DNA of 5,357 nt from Clostridiales bacterium (GTDB taxonomy: Bacteria > Bacillota > Clostridia > Oscillospirales > Oscillospiraceae): assembly GCA_019418525.1 (NCBI GenBank), contig DYBS01000163.1, forward strand, positions 1 through 5,357, in the 5' to 3' direction. Position numbers and translations under genes: made by a program. The notes under the pieces were generated by a model. That model did no database searches, was not told the origin of the DNA, and worked only from the letters and a program-made list of their open reading frames with translations. Of this stretch, positions 1 to 5,261 are shown piece by piece (the stretch's first letter is position 1; each line of letters opens with the position of its first letter).

Positions 1-247
1 CGGTGTGGCCGATGTTCTCGATGTCGCCGGTGCGGATGCACTTCTGGCAGGTGGTCACCCGGTGGCGGGGGGGCTCCTGCTCACCGGTGAACCAGGGCTT
101 CATGGGCGCCATGCCGCTGTTGATGAGCAGCAGAGAGGCGTCGTTCTGGGGAATGAGGGAAAAGCTGGGTAGGCGGAGATGGCCCTTGGTCTCGAAGAAC
201 TTGAGGAACATCTCGCGCAGTTCGTTGACTCCGTACTTCTTGTGCAT
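1..247 (-). CDS. alaS: Alanine--tRNA ligase, N-terminal part (runs off left edge)
   Basis: Alanyl-tRNA synthetase is a cytoplasmic class II aminoacyl-tRNA synthetase that charges tRNA-Ala with alanine. Only the first 82 codons are in the window. They begin MHKKYGVNELREMFLKFF, followed by the very conserved AlaRS stretch with LIPQNDASLLLINSGMAPMK (about residues 35-54), then a PPRHRVTTCQKCIRTGDIEN segment and an ENIGHT motif at the edge. This order is diagnostic for the start of the AlaRS aminoacylation domain. The ATG at 245-247 is chosen because a GGAGGT ribosome binding site lies 9 nt upstream (257-262). The upstream leader is a T-box with an Ala specifier, which independently supports the identity. 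Nothing looks broken. The remainder of the gene (a typical AlaRS has roughly 870-880 residues) is outside the window. Confidence 0.97.
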   Translation of the reverse strand, partial: MHKKYGVNELREMFLKFFETKGHLRLPSFSLIPQNDASLLLINSGMAPMKPWFTGEQEPPRHRVTTCQKCIRTGDIENIGHT

Positions 248-256
248 GGATTCCTG

Positions 257-262
257 ACCTCC
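257..262 (-). promoter_or_regulatory. Ribosome binding site of alaS
   Basis: GGAGGT on the minus strand lies 9 nt before the alaS ATG. It is about 20 nt downstream of the U-run of the leader terminator, so it is transcribed only when the attenuator is read through. Confidence 0.85.
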
Positions 263-282
263 AAATTTCTCTGCAACGCAAG

Positions 283-315
283 AAAAAACCGCCCCTGGCA
301 ATTTGCCAGGGGCGG
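283..315 (-). terminator. Intrinsic terminator of the alaS T-box leader
   Basis: On the minus strand, CCGCCCCTGGCA (315-304) pairs perfectly with TGCCAGGGGCGG (300-289) around a 3-nt loop, giving a 12-bp GC-rich stem. Six U residues follow (288-283). The 5' half of the stem (CCGCCCCT, 315-308) is also the 3' strand of the antiterminator, so the two structures exclude each other. This is probably also the only terminator for transcripts coming from the upstream operon. Confidence 0.93.
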
Positions 316-527
316 AAAGATTCCACGGTACCACCCTGATTATCCCGCCCCGAATCCGGGCGGGCATCTCCAGTCGCCCGGTAACGGGGGCGGGGCGGTC
401 TGCTCATCGCAGACGGCTCGGGAGTGGCGCGCGGCTCCGGCGTGGCCGAGGGCTCTCACTCTTCCCTCTCGCTCCTGACCTCCGGGTGCCGCTTAGTTCC
501 GTCAAAGCCTTGCTTGCGTTATTTGAT
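283..527 (-). promoter_or_regulatory. T-box riboswitch, tRNA-Ala responsive, controlling alaS
   Basis: The leader senses uncharged tRNA-Ala and controls read-through into alaS. The T-box motif AGGGTGGTACCGTGG is at 337-323. Its antiterminator can be drawn fully: AGGG (337-334) pairs with CCCT (311-308), GTGG (326-323) pairs with CCGC (315-312), and a UGGUACC bulge (333-327) lies between. The UGGU would pair with the ACCA end of tRNA-Ala. Stem I runs from about 509 to 415, with paired blocks GGCT/AGCC (509-506 with 418-415) and GCGGC/GCCGC (492-488 with 435-431), and distal GAGGG/CCCTC arms around a GAGTGAGAG loop. The internal loop between the first two blocks contains GCC (428-426), an Ala codon followed by A, at the expected specifier position. 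A GTCTGC/GCAGAC hairpin (398-414) and an F-box-like CCGTTA (387-382) follow. The 5' end at about 527 is inferred from the promoter. Fold and specifier were assigned by eye. Confidence 0.93.
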
Positions 528-533
528 AAGGCG

Positions 534-561
534 ATTATACCACAGTTTTGTCCCTTGTCAA
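534..561 (-). promoter_or_regulatory. Promoter of the alaS T-box leader
   Basis: TTGACA (561-556) is separated by 16 nt from TATAAT (539-534). Both boxes match the sigma-A consensus perfectly, and a TG one base before the -10 gives an extended -10 (TGGTATAAT). The start is predicted near the A at 527. The promoter lies within the last codons of the upstream membrane-protein gene, and the -10 box overlaps that gene's TAA stop (535-537). Confidence 0.9.
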
Positions 562-1059
562 CCGCCATTTTTCCCAAAATACCATCCCCAGCAGAAACAA
601 TCCCGCCGGCAGGAGGGCACAGACCAGGTGCAGGAGGAAAAAGCTGGTGGTGTGAAAGAGTGCGTCATACCAGGAGAAGGGGAGCAGAAAGCCCACCTCT
701 TCCAGGGCGCCCATCACCGGATTGAGGTGGACCAGCACCCGGTCGTAGAGGAAATAGAGGCTGTAAAAGGGGCCGTCCCACAGGAAAGAGGCCGCTCCAG
801 CGTACACTGTCCCCACCACTGCCAGGAAGAGGACTCCCTCCTGGGCATGGGGCATGGGCAGGCCCCTCCGGCGGGCAAGCAGGGCTCCGGCGGGGATGTG
901 GAGCACCAGCGCAACCACCCACGGCAGCACCAGGGCCAGATCCGAGTAAAAGAAGGTCAGCCCATTCCACACCAGCCAGAACACCGCCCAGGCCGCCAGG
1001 GAGAGGACGGCGGTGCAGACGGCATACCCTTTCAGACGCGCGGGCAAGGTCTCGCGCAT
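535..1059 (-). CDS. Four-helix integral membrane protein of unknown function
   Basis: I do not recognise the family of this 174-residue protein. Hydrophobic segments at about residues 12-33, 40-62, 74-93 and 135-161 suggest four membrane helices. A basic ARRR patch (62-65) follows helix 2, and the tail WEKWRLTRDK is charged, fitting a cytoplasmic C-terminus by the positive-inside rule. Between helices 3 and 4 lies an aromatic-rich segment (FYSLYFLYD, then LEEVGF and FSWYDALFH) that could be re-entrant or interfacial. There is no signal peptide and no recognisable catalytic motif. The ATG at 1057-1059 is chosen because AAGGAG (1073-1068) lies 8 nt upstream; an in-frame GTG at 1066-1068 overlaps that site and is a poor start. 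The site itself overlaps the stop of the kinase gene, with a 12-nt gap between the genes, so translational coupling is likely. Its position directly after a BceS-type kinase suggests an accessory or output role for that sensor, which is inference. Confidence 0.85.
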   Translation of the reverse strand: MRETLPARLKGYAVCTAVLSLAAWAVFWLVWNGLTFFYSDLALVLPWVVALVLHIPAGALLARRRGLPMPHAQEGVLFLAVVGTVYAGAASFLWDGPFYSLYFLYDRVLVHLNPVMGALEEVGFLLPFSWYDALFHTTSFFLLHLVCALLPAGLFLLGMVFWEKWRLTRDKTVV

Positions 1060-1067
1060 AAAAAACA

Positions 1068-1073
1068 CTCCTT
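1068..1073 (-). promoter_or_regulatory. Ribosome binding site that fixes the start of the membrane-protein gene
   Basis: AAGGAG on the minus strand overlaps the TAA stop of the kinase gene (1072-1074), reading TAAGGAG. It is 8 nt from the ATG at 1059. This favours the ATG over the in-frame GTG at 1068 and suggests that ribosomes finishing the kinase re-initiate here. Confidence 0.8.
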
Positions 1074-2097
1074 ACAGCGTCTCCCGGGCCACCGCGTGGA
1101 ACTGGCCTCGAGGGATGCACAGCTTCATTTCGGTCCCCTGCCCCGGCTCGGACACGGCGGTGAGCTCCATGCCCAGCCGTCGGCACAGCTTCCGGCACAG
1201 GTAGAGCCCCAGCCCGGTGGACCGGCGGGAGAGTCGGCGGCCATTTTGGCCGGTAAAGCCCTTTTCAAAAATGCGGGGCAGATCCTCCGGCGGGATGCCC
1301 ACGCCGTTGTCGGCCACGGTGAGGACCACCGCCTGCTCCTCCTCCCGGCAGCGGAAAGAGAGGACCGGGTTTTTACCGCGGTATTTGACGGCGTTGGAGA
1401 TGAGCTGGCCCAGGATGAACTCCAGCCACTTGGCGTCGGTGTACACCGCCGCGTCCCACTCCACCGGCTCCACCCGGAAGCCGGCGGCGATGAGGGGCCG
1501 GGCCTGCCGGCGCAGAGCGGCGCGTACCACGGCGCTGAGGGAGAGCTCCCGCACCAGGTAGTCCTGCTCCGCCGCGCCGCTGCGGGCGTAGTAGAGGGCC
1601 TGCTCCACGTGCTCCTCCAACCGGAAGAGCTCGTCCTCCAGGGCGTCGGACAGCTCCCCCGGGTGGTTAGCCAGCAGCAGCCGGGCCGAGGCCATGGGGG
1701 TCTTGATCTCGTGGACCCAGGTCTCCACGTACTCCCGGTACTCCCGGTTGTCCCGCCGGGCGGCGGCCACCTGGTCGGCCCGGTCCCGGGCCACCCCCTC
1801 CAGGGCGCGGCAAAAGAGCTCCCCCTCCCGGAAGGGGGGCTCCGCCAGGTCGTTGGGGAGCAGCCAGATCCGCTCGTCGTCCTCCACCCCCTGGGCCACC
1901 TGGTCCCAGAAGCTCCGCTTCTCCCCCCAGTCCAGCAGGAGGGGCAGGGCAAAGCACAGTAGTAATGCCCCCTCCAGGAACACCACCGCCTGCCAGGTCA
2001 CCCAGAGGGCGCACAGCACTGCACCGCTCACCGCCAGGGCCAGGACCATACCCAGCAGCAGCCGCCAGCGGTCCTTCAGATACCGTCTCAAAGACAT
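1072..2097 (-). CDS. BceS-type intramembrane-sensing histidine kinase
   Basis: This 341-residue sensor kinase should autophosphorylate and pass phosphate to the response regulator encoded just upstream. Two membrane helices at about residues 11-34 and 37-56 are separated by only a few residues, so there is almost no external sensor domain. This is the hallmark of the BceS/intramembrane-sensing group. A linker leads to the H-box WVHEIKTP with phospho-acceptor His129. The ATPase domain follows: N-box QLISNAVKY (Asn235), G1 box DNGVGIPPEDLPRIFEKGFTG (Asp263 onward), and G2 box STGLGLYLC (293-301). All key residues are present. The ATG at 2095-2097 lies inside the regulator gene (10-nt overlap), with AGGGG 8 nt upstream, pointing to translational coupling. 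BceS kinases usually work with a BceAB-type ABC transporter that does the actual sensing. None is encoded here, so the signal source is unknown. Family assignment is firm; the stimulus is not. Confidence 0.95.
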   Translation of the reverse strand: MSLRRYLKDRWRLLLGMVLALAVSGAVLCALWVTWQAVVFLEGALLLCFALPLLLDWGEKRSFWDQVAQGVEDDERIWLLPNDLAEPPFREGELFCRALEGVARDRADQVAAARRDNREYREYVETWVHEIKTPMASARLLLANHPGELSDALEDELFRLEEHVEQALYYARSGAAEQDYLVRELSLSAVVRAALRRQARPLIAAGFRVEPVEWDAAVYTDAKWLEFILGQLISNAVKYRGKNPVLSFRCREEEQAVVLTVADNGVGIPPEDLPRIFEKGFTGQNGRRLSRRSTGLGLYLCRKLCRRLGMELTAVSEPGQGTEMKLCIPRGQFHAVARETL

Positions 2098-2765
2098 AGC
2101 TGATACCCCTGTCCCCGCCGGGTGCGCAGGCAGTCTGTTAAGCCCAGCTCCTCCAGCTTCTTGCGCAGGCGGGTGACGTTCACCGTGAGGGTGTTATCAT
2201 CCACGAAGGCGTCGGACTGCCACAGGGCGTCCATGAGGGCCGAGCGGGACACGATGTCCCCCTCCCCCGTCATCAGGCGCTGGAGGATGCGGGCCTCGTT
2301 GCGGGTGAGGAGAAGGGCGCGGCCCTCATAGCGGGCCTCCCCCTGCCCCAGGTCCAGCTCCAGCCCACCCCGGCGCAGGCAGGGGGAGGCGGCGGCCGGG
2401 TAGGCCCGCTGGAGGAGCCGGGCCATCCGGGCCAGGAGGATCTGGGGGTGATAGGGCTTGGTGAGGAAGTCGTCCGCCCCCAGCTGCACGCTCAAAAGTT
2501 CGTCCAGGGGGTTGTCCCGGCTGGTCACCACCATGATGGGGAGCTGGGGCGAGGAGCGGCGAAGCTCCCCGCAGATCTGCTGCCCGTCGCAGCCGGGCAG
2601 GTTCAGATCCAGCAGCACCAGCTCCGCTCCCGAGGCGAGGATCTGCTCCGCCACCCCCTCGAAGCGGTCGGGGGCGGTGCAGGTGTACCCGCTGCGCTCC
2701 AGCAGCGCCGCGAGCTGCACCCGGATGGCGGGCTCGTCCTCCACCAGAAAGATGTGGAATGACAT
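2088..2765 (-). CDS. OmpR/BceR-type response regulator
   Basis: This 225-residue DNA-binding regulator is the likely partner of the kinase that follows. The receiver domain (about 1-118) has the acidic pair Glu9-Asp10 in LVEDE, phospho-acceptor Asp53 in LLDLNLPGCDG, the switch Thr81 in VVTSR, and Lys103 in FLTKPY. The complete set implies normal phosphorylation. The C-terminal winged helix (about 128-225) carries the recognition region VDDNTLTVNVTRLRKKLEEL and ends with RTRRGQGYQL, typical of the OmpR family and close to BceR. The ATG at 2763-2765 shares its A with the TGA stop of the desulfurase gene (TGATG), with AAGGA about 9 nt upstream inside that gene. The regulator is therefore coupled translationally to an enzyme gene, which is unusual for this group. 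The target promoters are unknown; autoregulation of the operon is plausible, but I see no clear inverted-repeat operator in front of it. Confidence 0.95.
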   Translation of the reverse strand: MSFHIFLVEDEPAIRVQLAALLERSGYTCTAPDRFEGVAEQILASGAELVLLDLNLPGCDGQQICGELRRSSPQLPIMVVTSRDNPLDELLSVQLGADDFLTKPYHPQILLARMARLLQRAYPAAASPCLRRGGLELDLGQGEARYEGRALLLTRNEARILQRLMTGEGDIVSRSALMDALWQSDAFVDDNTLTVNVTRLRKKLEELGLTDCLRTRRGQGYQLCL

Positions 2766-3925
2766 CAGCTCTGGTCCTTCAGCAGGGCCTCCACCGCGCC
2801 CTGGACGTAGTCCACCTCCTCAAAGGTGGTGAAGGGGCCGATGGAGAAGCGCACCGTGCCCTGGGGGAAGGTGCCCAGGGTCTGGTGGGCGGTAGGGGCG
2901 CAGTGGAGCCCGCAGCGGGTGGCGATGCCGTACTCCTGCTCCAGGCGGAAGGCCATCTCGCCGTCGTCGGCGTGGAGGAAGTGGATGGACACCACGCCGG
3001 TGTGCATGTCCAGGTTGTCGGTGCCCACCACCCGGATGCCGTCCTCCTCCAGCTCCTTCAGCCGGGCCCAGAGGTGCTTGGCCACCTGATGCTCCCTCTC
3101 CCGGAGGGCGGCGCCCTCCTTCTCCAGATAGGCGAGGGCGGCGTGGAGGCCGTAAATGCCGGGCAGGTTCAGCGTGCCCGCCTCGAAGCGGTCGGGGAGG
3201 ATGTCGGGCATCTCCAGCTCGTGGGAGAAGCTGCCGGTGCCGCCCGCCACCAGCGGGGTGAGCCGGTGGGCCAGCTCATCGGTGACCACCATGAGGCCGA
3301 TGCCCTGGGGGCCCAGCACCGCCTTGTGGCCGGGGAAGGCCAGACCGTCGATGTGCATGGCTTTCATGTCCACCTCCACCGCACCCACGGTCTGGGAACC
3401 GTCCACCAGGAAGGGGATGCCCCGCTGGGCACACAGCTCGCCCACCGCGCCGATGGGCATGACGGTGCCGCAGACGTTGGAGGCGTGGGTGAGGATGACG
3501 GCGGTGGTGTTGGGGGTCAGCTTCTCCTCCACTTGGTCCAGAAGCAGCTCGCCCTTGTCGTTGCAGGGGAACCAATCCACCTCCACCCCCTCCTTCTGAA
3601 GCTGGGTGAGGGGGCGCAGGACGCCGTTGTGCTCCATGGGAGAGGTGACCACCCGGTCGCCGGGCTTCAGGAGCCCCTTGATGAGGTAGTTCAGCGAGTG
3701 GGTCGAGCCGGGGGTGAAGATCACGTTCCGGGCCCCGGGGCCGTTCACCAGGCGGTTGACCTGCTCCCGGGTCTCCAGAGCCAGGGAGGCCGCGTCGTAG
3801 GCCGCCTCATAGCCGCCGCGGCCGATGTTGCAGCCCACATTGATGATGTAATCCGCCATCGCCTCCCCTACGCCGGGGGCCTTGGGGTAGGAAGTGGCGC
3901 CGTTATCCATGTACACCTTTCTCAT
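2765..3925 (-). CDS. Cysteine desulfurase family PLP enzyme (class V aminotransferase fold)
   Basis: This 386-residue cytoplasmic enzyme is predicted to use pyridoxal phosphate to remove sulfur from cysteine as an enzyme-bound persulfide, yielding alanine. Visible landmarks are the N-terminal YMDNGATSYPKAP, PLP-pocket His99 (SPMEHN), Asp175 in LVDGSQTVGA, the Schiff-base lysine Lys201 in FPGHKAVLGPQG, an RFEAGTLNLPG motif, the candidate catalytic Cys342 in RCGLHCAP, and the substrate-carboxylate Arg359 in VRFSIGPF. It resembles the EF2568-type cysteine desulfurase family (TIGR01977) more than IscS or housekeeping SufS. The length is normal for that family. The ATG at 3923-3925 has GAGGAG 8 nt upstream. 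No scaffold (IscU, SufU), SufBCD or thiI gene is adjacent, so the sulfur acceptor is unclear. Instead it follows a secreted-protein gene by 26 nt and overlaps a response-regulator start. A related activity such as selenocysteine lyase is possible. Fold is certain; exact substrate is not. Confidence 0.93.
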   Translation of the reverse strand: MRKVYMDNGATSYPKAPGVGEAMADYIINVGCNIGRGGYEAAYDAASLALETREQVNRLVNGPGARNVIFTPGSTHSLNYLIKGLLKPGDRVVTSPMEHNGVLRPLTQLQKEGVEVDWFPCNDKGELLLDQVEEKLTPNTTAVILTHASNVCGTVMPIGAVGELCAQRGIPFLVDGSQTVGAVEVDMKAMHIDGLAFPGHKAVLGPQGIGLMVVTDELAHRLTPLVAGGTGSFSHELEMPDILPDRFEAGTLNLPGIYGLHAALAYLEKEGAALREREHQVAKHLWARLKELEEDGIRVVGTDNLDMHTGVVSIHFLHADDGEMAFRLEQEYGIATRCGLHCAPTAHQTLGTFPQGTVRFSIGPFTTFEEVDYVQGAVEALLKDQS

Positions 3926-3951
3926 AGTACTCGCTCCTCACTTTGATATGA

Positions 3952-5151
3952 TCAGGACAAATCGCTTTCCAAAACGGGACGTATGGTATGGCTCTCGCTC
4001 AGGAGCCGGGAAAGGAGCCGGCCCAGATCGCCGGCGGTGACGTTGCTGTCATCCAGGTCCACCCGGGCACTGGTGCGTTGCCGGTTCACCTGGGCGAGGA
4101 TTCCGTTCACAGGCACCTCGCCGCCGACACTGCGTCCGTCCACCTCCCCTTCCCACAGCCGCCAGCCCGCCTGACGCAGGGCGGCGTTCGTCTCGGCGCT
4201 GCCGTTTTCCACGCAGGCCATGTGGGTACGGGTCCAGGCAAGGCGCTCCAAAACGGCGTTTCCCGCCTCCAGCGCCTCCAATGCGCCCTGGGCATCAGAC
4301 CCGTCTACCAGAAGGCCCACGCTGTGCCCTGTTCCCAGGGCCTGGAGCACCAGATCGGCCCGCTCCTCCAGTTCCTCGGGCCGGAAGAGTACCAGGGCCT
4401 GGACACTGCGGTTACTCAAAGTCTCCAGCACGGACTGCGTGGCCTGTCCGGTGGTCGTGAACACCGCAAGACGCACGGTTTTTCCGCTTTCGTTCCCGCT
4501 CTCGCTCTCCTCCGGTTGGGAGACCGTGGGCGAGGGGACCGGCACCTGGCTGGGCCTTACGGCCGTGGGTGTCGGGGTGGCACTGGGGGTGAGGCTCAAA
4601 ATATACTTGTTGTACCGATTCTGCATGAAGGAGGCGGAGGACTGCTGGAATTTGATGTCGCTGAGCACCGCGCTGTGATTCTTGATGCGGATGAGCACAC
4701 CGGCCGTGCGGGTGGGGATGTAGCTGTACTGAAGCCCGAAAAACTGGCACACGCTGTATGCGGGCACATAGACCTTGTTGTTGCGGATGATGGCCCGCAG
4801 GTTCTGGGGCTCCTCATTCTGGTCGATACAGGTGCCGTTGGTGAGGTCAAAACAGAGCAGCCCGTTGAGGGTAAAGAGGGTGAGGGTATGGACCCCGTTA
4901 TCCCAGTTCTCGGTATAAGACACCCCCAGGTCCACTCCGGTGGAGTAGCGGTCAAAGGTGGAGTAGGGCACATAGATGGTACCTCCCACCGAGACGGGCA
5001 TATTGGAGGCCACCAGGGCATCCTCATCCACAAAGTTGTCGTTCAGGGCCAGCTGATAGACCGTGGGCTCACTGCTGGCACCGGCCAGTGGGATGCACAG
5101 TACCAGCAGTACTGCAGCCAGCAGACAGGCCGCCCAGGTACGCCGCCGCAT
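3952..5151 (-). CDS. Secreted protein: copper-amine-oxidase-N-like domain plus degenerate NodB-like domain
   Basis: This 399-residue protein is probably exported and cell-envelope associated. A Sec signal peptide is clear: RRR, then a hydrophobic core (about 7-22) and a predicted cut after AGA (residue 25). Residues about 30-160 resemble the copper amine oxidase N-terminal-like domain (PF07833), with repeated GGTIYVPYSTF and NNKVYVPAYSVCQFFGL blocks. This domain is common in clostridial surface proteins and does not imply oxidase activity. A Pro/Thr/Ser-rich then Glu/Ser/Gly-rich linker spans about 187-224. The C-terminal part (about 225-395) resembles the NodB polysaccharide deacetylase fold, but the TFDDG position reads FTTTG (231-235) and the metal-binding His motif after GHSVGL is missing. 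Enzymatic activity is therefore doubtful. The ATG at 5149-5151 has GGAGGG 7 nt upstream (5164-5159). It is the first gene after the operon promoter. The NodB match is by eye and less certain than the other parts. Confidence 0.88.
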   Translation of the reverse strand: MRRRTWAACLLAAVLLVLCIPLAGASSEPTVYQLALNDNFVDEDALVASNMPVSVGGTIYVPYSTFDRYSTGVDLGVSYTENWDNGVHTLTLFTLNGLLCFDLTNGTCIDQNEEPQNLRAIIRNNKVYVPAYSVCQFFGLQYSYIPTRTAGVLIRIKNHSAVLSDIKFQQSSASFMQNRYNKYILSLTPSATPTPTAVRPSQVPVPSPTVSQPEESESGNESGKTVRLAVFTTTGQATQSVLETLSNRSVQALVLFRPEELEERADLVLQALGTGHSVGLLVDGSDAQGALEALEAGNAVLERLAWTRTHMACVENGSAETNAALRQAGWRLWEGEVDGRSVGGEVPVNGILAQVNRQRTSARVDLDDSNVTAGDLGRLLSRLLSESHTIRPVLESDLS

Positions 5152-5192
5152 AGGCGTTCCCTCCTCTCTCCCGGGTCGATTCCGTGACTCTT

Positions 5193-5221
5193 ATTATAGC
5201 ATGGGGCGAAAAAGAGGTAAA
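5193..5221 (-). promoter_or_regulatory. Promoter of the five-gene operon
   Basis: TTTACC (5221-5216), a 17-nt spacer and a perfect TATAAT (5198-5193) lie 42 nt before the start codon of the secreted-protein gene. The -35 box matches the consensus at four of six bases. It begins just after the T-run of the upstream terminator. I see no convincing inverted-repeat operator overlapping it. Confidence 0.75.
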
Positions 5222-5223
5222 GC

Positions 5224-5257
5224 AAAACCGCCCCGCAGGGATATCCCTGTGGGGCGG
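5224..5257 (-). terminator. Intrinsic terminator of the gene entering from the right
   Basis: On the minus strand, CCGCCCCACAGGG (5257-5245) faces CCCTGCGGGGCGG (5240-5228) around an ATAT loop, pairing 12 of 13 positions with one A-C mismatch. TTTTGCTTT follows. On the plus strand the same hairpin pairs with a G-U in place of the mismatch but has no T-run after it, so the minus orientation is preferred. Confidence 0.8.
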
Positions 5258-5261
5258 TACA

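Noticed and set aside
228..315. Shared CCGCCCC arms of the two terminators (289-315 and 5228-5257) as a dispersed repeat
   Set aside because: The similarity is limited to about seven GC-rich stem bases and is expected for terminators in a GC-rich genome. Loops and flanks differ.
1066..1068. GTG as alternative start of the four-helix membrane protein
   Set aside because: It overlaps the AAGGAG ribosome binding site, so that site cannot serve it. The ATG nine bases downstream has ideal spacing.
424..1962. Plus-strand open frame of 512 codons across the membrane-protein and kinase genes
   Set aside because: It lies antisense to two genes with clear families and ribosome binding sites. Its product is low-complexity, rich in Gly, His, Gln and Pro, as expected from the shadow of GC-rich codons. 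No domain is visible.
2759..3946. Plus-strand open frame of 395 codons opposite the desulfurase gene
   Set aside because: It mirrors almost exactly the limits of the desulfurase gene and has a His/Gly/Val-rich composition typical of an antisense shadow. The minus strand carries all PLP-enzyme motifs.
3943..3972. Possible internal promoter before the desulfurase gene (TTGGAA, 18 nt, TATCAA)
   Set aside because: Each box matches the consensus at only four of six bases and the sequence is mostly within the end of the preceding gene. It is too weak to call.
5089..5151. Lipoprotein signal in the secreted protein
   Set aside because: Cysteines occur in the hydrophobic core (residues 9 and 19), but neither is preceded by a proper lipobox. 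The AGA site at 23-25 fits ordinary signal peptidase I cleavage.
3988..5187. Plus-strand open frame of 399 codons opposite the secreted-protein gene
   Set aside because: It is antisense to a gene with a signal peptide, a good ribosome binding site and a promoter. Its own product shows no recognisable motif.
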